This document shows, in pieces, positions 57,731 to 64,000 of a stretch of DNA of 64,000 bases. The translations under genes were made by a program, and so were the position numbers. Source of the DNA: Gemmatimonadaceae bacterium (GTDB lineage: Bacteria; Gemmatimonadota; Gemmatimonadetes; Gemmatimonadales; Gemmatimonadaceae). A model generated the notes under the pieces. That model was not told where the DNA came from. It searched no databases and saw only the letters and a list, made by a program, of their open reading frames with translations. Location: NCBI GenBank assembly GCA_019637445.1, contig JAHBVS010000001.1, positions 310,001-374,000 of the forward strand, in the 5' to 3' direction. Within the stretch, counting starts at the first letter, position 1; each line of letters begins with the position of its first letter.

Positions 57731-59179
57731 TCAGGGCTCCGCAGAGGGCCGCTGCAGGGGCAGCGTGACGGTGAAGGTGCTCCCGCGCCCAAGGCGCGAG
57801 CCCACGCTGATGAAGCCCCCGTGCGCGTGGGCAATCCACTGGGCAATCGACAGCCCGAGTCCGACCCCGCCGCGTTCGCCGCGTGACCGCACCCGGTCCG
57901 CGCGCCAGAAGCGGTCGAAGATGAACGGCAGGTCCGCCGCCGCGATGCCCACGCCACTGTCCTGCACCACGAATGCCGCGTGGTCCCCGCGGTCCTCGAG
58001 CGCGATGGAGACGCTGCCCTCGGCGGACGTGTATTTCACCGCGTTGGTCGCCAGGTTCAGGAAGAGCTGCCGGAGCCGCACCGGATCGCCCTCGAGTTCC
58101 ACCGGATCGACGCGATCCAGCGTCACTGCAACACGCGCCTCCTCACCGAGGATCTGGGCGGTCTCGACCACCTCCTGCACGATCGGCACGAGGTCCACCC
58201 GCTCGCGGTGCAGGTCGAAGCGCCCTTCGTCCGCACGCGCGAGGGTCAGCAGCGAGTCCACCAAGTCGGCCATGCGCGTCGTCTCGGCGAGCGCCTCCTC
58301 AAGTGGCGGCAGGTGCTCGTCCGCCAGGTTGGAGGCCTGCATCACGCGTTCGATGTCGGCCCGCAGCACGGTCAGCGGCGTCTTCAGCTCGTGGCTGGCA
58401 TCGGCGGTGAAGCGCCGCAGGGCGGCGAAGGAACTCTCCAGCCGCGCGACCATCGCATTGATGTTCGACGAGAGCCGATCGACCTCGTTCTCGTCGGAGT
58501 CGACGGGGAGCCTGCGGTGCAGCGAACGGCCGTCCTGGATGGCCTCGAGGTCGGAGATGAGGCGCTCCATGGGCTGCAGCGCGCTCCCGGTCATGATCCA
58601 CGCGATCAGGGCCGAGAGGATCAGGAGCAGCGGCACCGTGATGAGGATCGGACTGAGCAACTTGCCCTGCGAGTCCTCGATGGCATCGACCGACTCACCC
58701 GCCACGATGCGCATCGAGGGGAACTCCCGCGACAGCGACTCGAAATGCGAGACGATAAAGACGTTGGACGTCGAGTCCATGAGGACCACGGACGCGGGTT
58801 GCTGGACCGTGCGCCGAAAGACGGCGTTGATGAGCCGTCGACGGTCGTCGTCCAAGAGGCCGTTCACGGCGACGTTGGTGTAGAGGACGCCTGCCGAGTC
58901 GGCGACGATCAGGTAGCCGGGGAGCGCATCCAGCAACCGGCGGGCGGCCGGCTCCTGCGTCGGCCCGACCAGCGCATCCTCCGTCACGACCATGGCGATG
59001 CCAACGTTCGTCTGGCGCAGGATTGTGGTTGCCATGTCGGCGACCACGTCGGCGCGGCGCTGCAGCGTGCGCATGTCGTTCGTCTGCGCCGCGGACCAGA
59101 GGACGATCGCGAACACCGTCAACGTGCCCGCCAAGGCGAGCACATACGACAGCGTGAGCCGCGACCGGATGCTCGTCAC
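57731..59179 (-). CDS. Membrane sensor histidine kinase (HAMP, EnvZ/BaeS type)
   Basis: A 482-residue sensor kinase from GTG 59179. Two transmembrane helices (about residues 10-30 and 177-200) bracket a ~145-residue periplasmic domain. HAMP, the DHp helix with the phospho-accepting His in ASHELKTPLTVLRADI (near residue 265) and the ATPase domain (LNLATNAVKYTSAEG, DSGVGIAAADL, GVGLGLSIAQWIAHAHGG) follow. It should phosphorylate the OmpR-type regulator encoded 6 bases upstream. The signal is unknown. Being last in a three-gene operon, it is probably the cognate kinase of that regulator. Confidence 0.93.
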   Translation of the reverse strand: MTSIRSRLTLSYVLALAGTLTVFAIVLWSAAQTNDMRTLQRRADVVADMATTILRQTNVGIAMVVTEDALVGPTQEPAARRLLDALPGYLIVADSAGVLYTNVAVNGLLDDDRRRLINAVFRRTVQQPASVVLMDSTSNVFIVSHFESLSREFPSMRIVAGESVDAIEDSQGKLLSPILITVPLLLILSALIAWIMTGSALQPMERLISDLEAIQDGRSLHRRLPVDSDENEVDRLSSNINAMVARLESSFAALRRFTADASHELKTPLTVLRADIERVMQASNLADEHLPPLEEALAETTRMADLVDSLLTLARADEGRFDLHRERVDLVPIVQEVVETAQILGEEARVAVTLDRVDPVELEGDPVRLRQLFLNLATNAVKYTSAEGSVSIALEDRGDHAAFVVQDSGVGIAAADLPFIFDRFWRADRVRSRGERGGVGLGLSIAQWIAHAHGGFISVGSRLGRGSTFTVTLPLQRPSAEP

Positions 59180-59185
59180 GGCCGC

Positions 59186-59854
59186 CTAGCCCTTGAGCAC
59201 GTAGCCCACGCCGCGCACGGTGTGAATCAGCTTCTTCTCGTGCGGCGCATCGATCTTCTTGCGCAGGTGGTTGATGACAACGTCCACGATGTTCGTGCCG
59301 GGGTCGAAGTGATAGCCCCAGGCATACTCCGTGATCAGGGTGCGGCTGAGGACCCGCCCGGCGTGACGCGCCAGATACTCCAGCACGAGGAACTCCTTGG
59401 GCGTCAGCTCGATGGCCGCACCGGCACGCCGCACCTCCCGCGCGTCGAGGTCGACGTCGAGGTCCGCCACGCTGATCTTTGGCGAGACGATGGCCCGTGG
59501 CCGACGCGCCAGCGCCTCCACGCGCGCCAACAACTCCTCGAAGGCGAAGGGCTTGGTCACATAGTCGTCCGCGCCGGCGCGCAGCGTCTCGACCTTGGCG
59601 TCCACGGCGTCCTGCGCCGTGAGCACCAGCACCGGCTTCTCGAACCCGCGCGCCCGCAGGTTCTTCAGGACCTCCTGGCCCGAGCGGCCCGGAAGCCGAA
59701 GGTCCAGCACGATGAGATCGTAGGGCTGCGACTTGGCCAGCTGCTCGCCTTGTTCGCCATCGGCGACCAGGTCCACCGACCATCGCGCCTCCTCCAGCCC
59801 GCGCTTCACAAATTGGCCGACCGTCGGGTCGTCCTCGATCACCAGGATCTTCAC
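59186..59854 (-). CDS. OmpR/PhoB-family response regulator
   Basis: A 222-residue regulator. The receiver domain has the acidic pair E8-D9 with the phospho-acceptor D51 (VLDLRLPG) and the conserved TKPFAFEEL lysine. The C-terminal winged helix shows LTPKEFLVLEYLARHAGRVL and VVDVVINHLRKKI, IHTVRGVGYVL. It starts at GTG 59854, overlapping the upstream kinase by 4 bases, and ends 6 bases before the second kinase. Targets are unknown; the box near tonB is a candidate. Confidence 0.95.
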   Translation of the reverse strand: MKILVIEDDPTVGQFVKRGLEEARWSVDLVADGEQGEQLAKSQPYDLIVLDLRLPGRSGQEVLKNLRARGFEKPVLVLTAQDAVDAKVETLRAGADDYVTKPFAFEELLARVEALARRPRAIVSPKISVADLDVDLDAREVRRAGAAIELTPKEFLVLEYLARHAGRVLSRTLITEYAWGYHFDPGTNIVDVVINHLRKKIDAPHEKKLIHTVRGVGYVLKG

Positions 59855-61416
59855 GCGGCCACCACCGGCAGCGTGACGCGGAACGTGGTGCCCTGCCCGA
59901 GCGTGCTCTCCACTTCGATGGTCCCTCCGTGCTCCTGCACGATGCCGTAGCAGATGGAGAGGCCGAGCCCCGTCCCCTGCCCAGGCTCCTTGGTCGTATA
60001 GAACGGCTCGAAGATCTTGCCCAACTCGCTGCGGGCGATGCCGTGGCCCTGGTCCACCACCTCAAGAATGGCCCCGTGCTCGGCGTCCGGGCCCGCCTTG
60101 GACACGATCTGCACCGTGCCGCGCTCGCCCATCGCGTCCATCGCGTTGATGAGCAGGGCCATCAACACCTGCACGAGTTGCTCGGAGTTCGCCTGCGGCA
60201 CGCGCCCGATGGTGGGGTCCAGTTCGGTCACCACACCCAGCTTCTTGAAGCGCACGTGGTGCTTGAGCAGGAACAGCGTGCGCTCCACCACCTCATTGAT
60301 GTTCACGCGCTCCTTGCGCGCCTGCTTGGGTCGGCTGAAGTCGAGCAGGCCGTCCACGATCTGCTTGCAGCGCACGACCTCGTTCTCGATGATGCCGACG
60401 AAGTCGTGCGTCTCCGGCGCAATCGTCACGCCGCTCTTCACCAAGTCCTCGATGCGGTAGCTCAGGGACTCGGCGCAGGCCGCGATGGTGGCCAGCGGGT
60501 TGTTGATCTCGTGCATCACGCCGGCCGCGAGCTGGCCGATGGCCGCGAGCTTCTCCGCCTGGGAGAAGCGCGCCTGCGCCTCCTTCCAGTCGGTGACGTC
60601 CTCGCCGATGGTGATGACGTGGGTGACGGGCCCGTCGCCCAGGCGCATCGGGATCTTGGTGATGCGATACGTCCGCGCCTCGCCGGAGGCCACGGACTCC
60701 ATCTGGTATTCCTGCATACGGCCAGTCGAGAACACGTCGTCGAACTCGCGGCGCAGCATCTCCGCCGGCTGGCGGTGCAGAATCTGGAAGATGGTCTTGC
60801 CGATGGCCTGCTCGCGGGACACGCCCTGCATGCCGGTCTCGCGCTTGCGATTCCAGCTTTGGATCTTGTACTCGCGGTCAATCACGTACAGGCCGAGTGG
60901 CAGCGAGTCGATGATCTTCTCGGTGAATCGGCGGCCGCGCTCGATCTCGGCCGTGCGTGCCGCGACCTCGACCTCCAGCTGCCGCGATCGCTCGGCGTGG
61001 GCCAACTCCGGGGCGAGCAGGTTGGCCAAGGTCATCAGGGCCATCCGCTCTTCATCGCCGAGGGTGCGCGTGGTGCGCACCGCGAGAGCCCCGACGCGCC
61101 GGTCGCCGAGGACGATCGGCGCCACGTCGAGGTCGGCGACACTGGCCAAGGTATCGCCGAGCCGCAGCGCACCGCGCACGTCATCCTCGATGGTCGACTC
61201 GGTGCCCACGCACCATCCGCGCGAGAGCCCCTGCGGCGTATGCAGCCACAGCGAGACCTCAGCAGCGTCGAGGAAGGCCCGCAGGGTGCCGAGGGCGCGC
61301 TCTACCGTGCTCTCAACCGAGCGGGCCGCGGCCAGCTCCGTGCTGATGCCGGCGAGCGCGGAGAGGGCGCGTGCCGCGCGGGCGTCGGCGGCGTCGGGAG
61401 GCAAAGGGCTTGTCAC
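59851..61416 (-). CDS. Cytosolic GAF/PAS sensor histidine kinase (NtrB-like)
   Basis: A 521-residue kinase without membrane segments, starting at GTG 61416. A GAF-like region spans about residues 20-135, followed by a PAS domain (about 165-285: DSLPLGLYVIDREYKIQSWN) and a coiled-coil. The H-box is of the NtrB/HPK4 type (GVMHEINNPLATI), followed by LMALLINAMDAMGE and GTGLGLSICYGIVQEHGG. HPK4 kinases usually pair with NtrC-type activators of sigma-54, whereas here the coupled regulator is of the OmpR type. A separate NtrC-like partner encoded elsewhere is conceivable. It is the first gene of the kinase-regulator-kinase operon, with hsp20 divergent. Confidence 0.9.
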   Translation of the reverse strand: MTSPLPPDAADARAARALSALAGISTELAAARSVESTVERALGTLRAFLDAAEVSLWLHTPQGLSRGWCVGTESTIEDDVRGALRLGDTLASVADLDVAPIVLGDRRVGALAVRTTRTLGDEERMALMTLANLLAPELAHAERSRQLEVEVAARTAEIERGRRFTEKIIDSLPLGLYVIDREYKIQSWNRKRETGMQGVSREQAIGKTIFQILHRQPAEMLRREFDDVFSTGRMQEYQMESVASGEARTYRITKIPMRLGDGPVTHVITIGEDVTDWKEAQARFSQAEKLAAIGQLAAGVMHEINNPLATIAACAESLSYRIEDLVKSGVTIAPETHDFVGIIENEVVRCKQIVDGLLDFSRPKQARKERVNINEVVERTLFLLKHHVRFKKLGVVTELDPTIGRVPQANSEQLVQVLMALLINAMDAMGERGTVQIVSKAGPDAEHGAILEVVDQGHGIARSELGKIFEPFYTTKEPGQGTGLGLSICYGIVQEHGGTIEVESTLGQGTTFRVTLPVVAA

Positions 61417-61551
61417 AGGTTCCTGGCGGTGTCGCGAGGGAAGCTATGGATGGGCCCCGAAGGCGACAAGAGAATGGACGCCCCTGCTTGCCGCAGTGAC
61501 AGTCCGGATGTCGCGGAGGCAGCCCAGTGCGCCGTGTCGGCAAGTCCCGCG

Positions 61552-61566
61552 TGGCACGCCCGATGC
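61552..61566 (+). promoter_or_regulatory. Candidate sigma-54 promoter of hsp20
   Basis: TGGCACG-CCCG-ATGC matches the -24/-12 consensus TGGCACG-N4-TTGC at all but one core position with exact spacing. It lies 69 bases before the hsp20 start. Inverted CTTGCCG/CGGCAAG arms at 61487-61493 and 61538-61544 lie upstream and might bind an activator. Confidence 0.5.
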
Positions 61567-61635
61567 GCATCTCGTCGCCGACGGGGCGCGACAGGCCTCG
61601 AGACCACCAACCGATCCAAGTGGAGGAGCCAACCA

Positions 61636-62064
61636 ATGGTGTACCGCACGACCTTGGCGCCGCTGTTCACGCTGCGCCGCGAGATGGACCGCCTGTTTGA
61701 CGACGTCGTGGGCCGCGGCAGCGAGTCCGCGAGCCAGTGGGTGCCGGCCGTGGATGTCCGGGAGGACGAGCAGGGCTATCGCTTTGAGCTGGAGCTGCCG
61801 GGTGTGGATCCGGCGCGCGTGGAGATCACGGCCGACAACGGCGTGCTCACCGTGCGTGGAGACAAAGTGTCCGAGCGCCGTGAGTCCGAGTCGGCGCGCT
61901 GGCACGTCGTGGAGCGCGTGACGGGCTCGTTCCGTCGCAGCTTCCAGCTGCCGCAGAACGTCGCCGAGGACCGCATCGAGGCCGACTTCGCGCAGGGCCT
62001 GCTGACCGTGCGGGTGCCGAAGGCGGAGCTGCCCAAGCCCAAGAAGATCGAGATCAAGGTCTGA
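61636..62064 (+). CDS. hsp20: Small heat-shock protein Hsp20
   Basis: A 142-residue sHsp with an alpha-crystallin domain at about residues 35-130 (YRFELELPGVDPARVEITAD, WHVVERVTGSFRRSFQLP) and a C-terminal extension lacking the usual Ile-x-Ile but with KKIEIKV. These chaperones hold unfolding proteins for refolding by Hsp70. The ATG is fixed by Shine-Dalgarno GGAGGAG eight bases upstream. A sigma-54-like promoter is present; no CIRCE or sigma-32 site was seen. Confidence 0.95.
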   Translation: MVYRTTLAPLFTLRREMDRLFDDVVGRGSESASQWVPAVDVREDEQGYRFELELPGVDPARVEITADNGVLTVRGDKVSERRESESARWHVVERVTGSFRRSFQLPQNVAEDRIEADFAQGLLTVRVPKAELPKPKKIEIKV

Positions 62065-62206
62065 GCGACGCGCAGGGACGCGTGGGTCCGGGGGCCGGCG
62101 GCCGGGGGGTCCGCCGCGCGCTCGGATCCGCGTGTGCGGCGTGAAGAATCGTGGCGGGCTGGCAGCTGTGCCCTGCCACCGCCTGCGCCGCTCGATCTGC
62201 GACGAC

Positions 62207-62683
62207 CTAGAGCTTCGCGATCTCCGCGAGGATCTCCGCGTTCTCGCGCCGGTGCCCTGGCGTCGCCTCGACGTGGGACCAGCGCACGACGCCTTGCTTG
62301 TCGATTAGGAAGTAGGCGCGGTTCGAGAAGAACGTGTGCTCCAGCAGGGTGCCGTAGGCCCGCGAGACCTGGCGCCGGAAATCCGAGGCCAGCTCGACCG
62401 CCAACTTGTACTGTGCCTTGTAGGCCTTGAGCGACGGCACGGCATCCACGCTGATGGGAATGACGACGACGTCCTGCCGCTCGAACTCCGCGTACTCGTC
62501 CGTGAACGCGCACATCTCGGCCGTGCAGGTCGAGGTGAAGGCCAGCGGAAAGAACGCCAGCAGCACGTTCGACTTGCCGCGGAAGCTGGAGAGCGTGACC
62601 TGCGCCCCACTGGTGGTGTCGACCGTGAAGTCGGGGGCGACGGAGCCGACCGCGGGGACGGCGGACACTTGAGTGGAAGTCAT
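62207..62683 (-). CDS. Peroxiredoxin (BCP/PrxQ-AhpE-like)
   Basis: A 158-residue thiol peroxidase. The catalytic motif is PLAFTSTCTAEMCAF with peroxidatic C53 and a second C58 spaced CxxxxC as in PrxQ/BCP. The PLAFT start resembles AhpE. SNVLLAFFP and the ISVDAVPSLKAYKAQY segment complete the fold. It reduces hydrogen or organic peroxides, probably with thioredoxin (trxB at 37361, trx at 62957). Upstream on the same strand is tRNA-Ala. The 142 bases downstream, towards hsp20, are GC-rich with no recognised terminator. Confidence 0.93.
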   Translation of the reverse strand: MTSTQVSAVPAVGSVAPDFTVDTTSGAQVTLSSFRGKSNVLLAFFPLAFTSTCTAEMCAFTDEYAEFERQDVVVIPISVDAVPSLKAYKAQYKLAVELASDFRRQVSRAYGTLLEHTFFSNRAYFLIDKQGVVRWSHVEATPGHRRENAEILAEIAKL

Positions 62684-62770
62684 CGGAGTGCTGTGCGAAA
62701 GGGTGGCGACACGGGCAGGTGCACAACGGGCCGCCGCGGCGACGCAGCGCCGCGACGACCCGAGGTGGAA

Positions 62771-62843
62771 TGGAGCGTGCCGGGATCGAACCGGCGACCC
62801 CCTGCTTGCAAAGCAGGTGCTCTCCCAGCTGAGCTAACGCCCC
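62771..62843 (-). tRNA. tRNA-Ala(UGC)
   Basis: The 73-base molecule has acceptor GGGGCGT/ACGCTCC with the G3:U70 pair that defines alanine tRNAs. The anticodon loop TTTGCAA (anticodon TGC) sits in stem CTGCT/AGCAG. The D arm GCTCAGCTGGGAGAGC and T arm GCCGG-TTCGATC-CCGGC are regular. CCA is not encoded. TATCTT at 62852-62857 would serve as -10, with a poor -35. Confidence 0.97.
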
Positions 62844-62956
62844 GCACCCGTAAGATAATGCCCCACGCCGGTGAGGGCAGTCCGCCGATAGGCGAACTCC
62901 GCGACGGCGTCTAGGATTTCTTAGGCAGCAGACCGAACCCTCGACCCGCCCGCTCC

Positions 62957-63409
62957 ATGCACGAGACCACTGCCGAGCCCCTCTCGCAGCACTACACGCT
63001 GCCCTGCCCCTTCTGCGCGCGCTGGAACCGCGTGTCCGCCGAGCGCGCCGCGGACCGCCCCAAGTGCGGGGACTGCGGCAAGCCCATCCTGCTCGACCGC
63101 CCCTTTATGCTCCACGCCGACAGCTTCCATCGCGTGGTCAGCGAGAGCAGCGTGCCCGTCTTGGTGGACTACTACGCCGACTGGTGCGGCCCCTGCAAGA
63201 TGATGGCGCCGGTGTTCGACGAGTTCGCCGCCAAGCACATCGGGAAGTTCCTCGTCGCCAAGCTCGACACCGACCGCGCCCAGGCGATCGCCCAGTTGCA
63301 CAACATCCGCGGCATCCCGACGCTGATTCTCTACGAGGGCGGCAAGGAACTGCGCCGGGTGTCGGGGGCGATGGGCTTGGGAGATATGGAGAGGTTTGCG
63401 TTGGGCTGA
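62957..63409 (+). CDS. trxC: Thioredoxin with N-terminal zinc ribbon (TrxC-like)
   Basis: A 150-residue thioredoxin 2. The N-terminal zinc ribbon uses C17, C20, C37 and C40 (CPFC and CGDCG). The thioredoxin domain has the active site WCGPC (C77, C80) and the cis-proline region RGIPTLILYEGG. TrxC is often induced by oxidative stress and reduces the same partners as Trx1. TrxB at 37361 is the likely reductase. It converges on the actF gene. Confidence 0.95.
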   Translation: MHETTAEPLSQHYTLPCPFCARWNRVSAERAADRPKCGDCGKPILLDRPFMLHADSFHRVVSESSVPVLVDYYADWCGPCKMMAPVFDEFAAKHIGKFLVAKLDTDRAQAIAQLHNIRGIPTLILYEGGKELRRVSGAMGLGDMERFALG

Positions 63410-63411
63410 GA

Positions 63412-63518
63412 GACGGAGGACGGAGGACAGCAGCGAACGACAAGACAATGCGGGGATCGGCGCCAAGCCGACCCCCGCATTGCTGTTTGCCTCCGTCCTA
63501 CTACCTCCGTCCTTCGTC
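63412..63518. repeat. GACGGAG-type inverted repeat around a terminator, copy 2
   Basis: The 17-mer GACGGAGGACGGAGGAC (63412-63428) is identical to 26011-26027. A degenerate inverted partner built of CCTCCGTCC units lies at 63490-63518. Between them stands the terminator hairpin at 63446-63482. Confidence 0.75.
63446..63491. terminator. Bidirectional terminator between trxC and actF
   Basis: Arms 63446-63461 and 63467-63482 pair at 15 of 16 positions with a 5-base loop. On the plus strand CTGTTTGCC follows; on the minus strand TCTTGTCG follows. It separates convergent genes. Confidence 0.75.
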
Positions 63519-64000
63519 TTACTCGTGCGCCGGCAACGGCTCCATCGTCTTCGGATCCACCGGCACCTGCACCTCGTCGCGATACGGCGACGTCATCTTG
63601 AAGACCTGCGCCTTCGGGAAGGCGTCCATGAACTGCGCGTAGGCCCAGGCAAAGAGGCCGGCGAAGCCGGCGAAGATGCCGACCTCCCAGAGGCCCAGCG
63701 GCGCGTGCTCGGCGTGGGCGCCGAATACTGACGGATAGATCTCCGTGTAGCGCGAGAACCAGAGGCCCACAAACGAGCAGGCCGCGAAGAAGATCATCGT
63801 CGGCGAGAAGGTCTTGGCCTTGACCGAGAGCAGGCCGAAGAACGGCAGCACGAAGGTCAGCACCGCCGCCGCCATCGTCGTCGTGCCCCAGGTGTGGTTG
63901 AGGCGCACGGTGAAGAAGTGCGTCTCCTCCGCCAGGTTGCCGTACCAGATGATCAGGAACTGCGAGAAGGTCAGGTAGCCCCAGAACGCGGTGAACGCGA
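63519..64000 (-). CDS. actF: Alternative complex III subunit ActF (5' end outside window)
   Basis: Coding sequence enters from the right edge and ends at 63519, giving about the last 160 residues of an integral membrane subunit. The stretch YLTFSQFLIIWYGNLAEET followed by helices TTTMAAAVLTFVLPFFGLL and MIFFAACSFVGLWFSR matches ActF of alternative complex III, a menaquinol:cytochrome c or copper-protein oxidoreductase that replaces bc1. Helices run at about 30-residue spacing. A C-terminal tail (YRDEVQVPVDPKTMEPLPAHE) faces a compartment not determined. The in-frame GTG at 63908 is internal. The rest of the act operon should lie beyond the window. Confidence 0.86.
   Translation of the reverse strand, partial: AFTAFWGYLTFSQFLIIWYGNLAEETHFFTVRLNHTWGTTTMAAAVLTFVLPFFGLLSVKAKTFSPTMIFFAACSFVGLWFSRYTEIYPSVFGAHAEHAPLGLWEVGIFAGFAGLFAWAYAQFMDAFPKAQVFKMTSPYRDEVQVPVDPKTMEPLPAHE

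Noticed and set aside
62065-62206. Terminator of hsp20
   Set aside because: The region has GC-rich partial dyads but no stem followed by a T-run on either strand.

Overview
The window is a GC-rich bacterial chromosome segment, cut at both ends, coding almost continuously and mostly on the minus strand. GTG starts and 4-base GTGA/ATGA overlaps are very common. Protein character, an alternative complex III subunit at the right edge, a long SecA with a Bacteroidetes-like insertion, TonB/ExbBD systems and lipoproteins all suggest a diderm heterotroph, most likely of the Gemmatimonadota. The lineage is inferred from remembered protein families, not from a search. No prophage, insertion sequence, CRISPR array or rRNA was seen.

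Layout, left to right. 1-9.7 kb: housekeeping genes, with an epimerase fragment, a LysM protein, ssb, the tsaE-tsaB-rimI cluster, uvrB, a small membrane protein, rel and radC. 9.7-14.4 kb: secA, nadD and a BamD-like lipoprotein. 14.4-26 kb: a nucleotide-sugar block with UDP-xylose (ugd, uxs), UDP-2,3-diacetamido-glucuronate (wbpA/B/D/E-like) and GDP-6-deoxyhexose (gmd, rmd) pathways. carB lies inside this block with overlaps on both sides. No glycosyltransferase is present, so polymer assembly is encoded elsewhere. 26-29.5 kb: the alpha ribosomal operon rpmJ-rpsM-rpsK-rpsD-rpoA-rplQ, followed by rpmB. 29.7-33.3 kb: pyrF, pyrD, a cell-wall amidase, smpB and tRNA-Leu(CAG). 33.3-43.8 kb: an Rrf2 regulator, aspA, a metallo-hydrolase, trxB, an atypical short-chain dehydrogenase, a PHP phosphoesterase, a lipoyl E2 acyltransferase and several small unknowns.

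43.8-51.1 kb holds a likely muropeptide-salvage locus. It has a NamZ-type exo-muramidase and, divergent from it, a lipoprotein fusing a NagZ-type GH3 hexosaminidase to an AmiE-like serine hydrolase. These are followed by an A-type Fe-S carrier, a sodium:solute symporter and a BadF-type sugar kinase. 51.4-54.2 kb: two amino-acid or dicarboxylate transporters. 54.2-57.6 kb: a TonB-ExbB-ExbD-ExbD operon plus a second TonB-like protein. 57.7-61.4 kb: a kinase-regulator-kinase operon. 61.6-64 kb: hsp20 with a candidate sigma-54 promoter, a peroxiredoxin, tRNA-Ala(UGC), a zinc-ribbon thioredoxin and the 3' part of actF.

The least explained features are intergenic. Three families of low-complexity repeats (7-mer GTGAGTY units, CACAGAG units, GACGGAG units) form inverted repeats or sit beside terminators. 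One of them interrupts the ribosomal operon. The best candidates for regulation are a palindrome over the putative rpmJ promoter, a PmrA/QseB-like box before the TonB operon and the sigma-54 site before hsp20.
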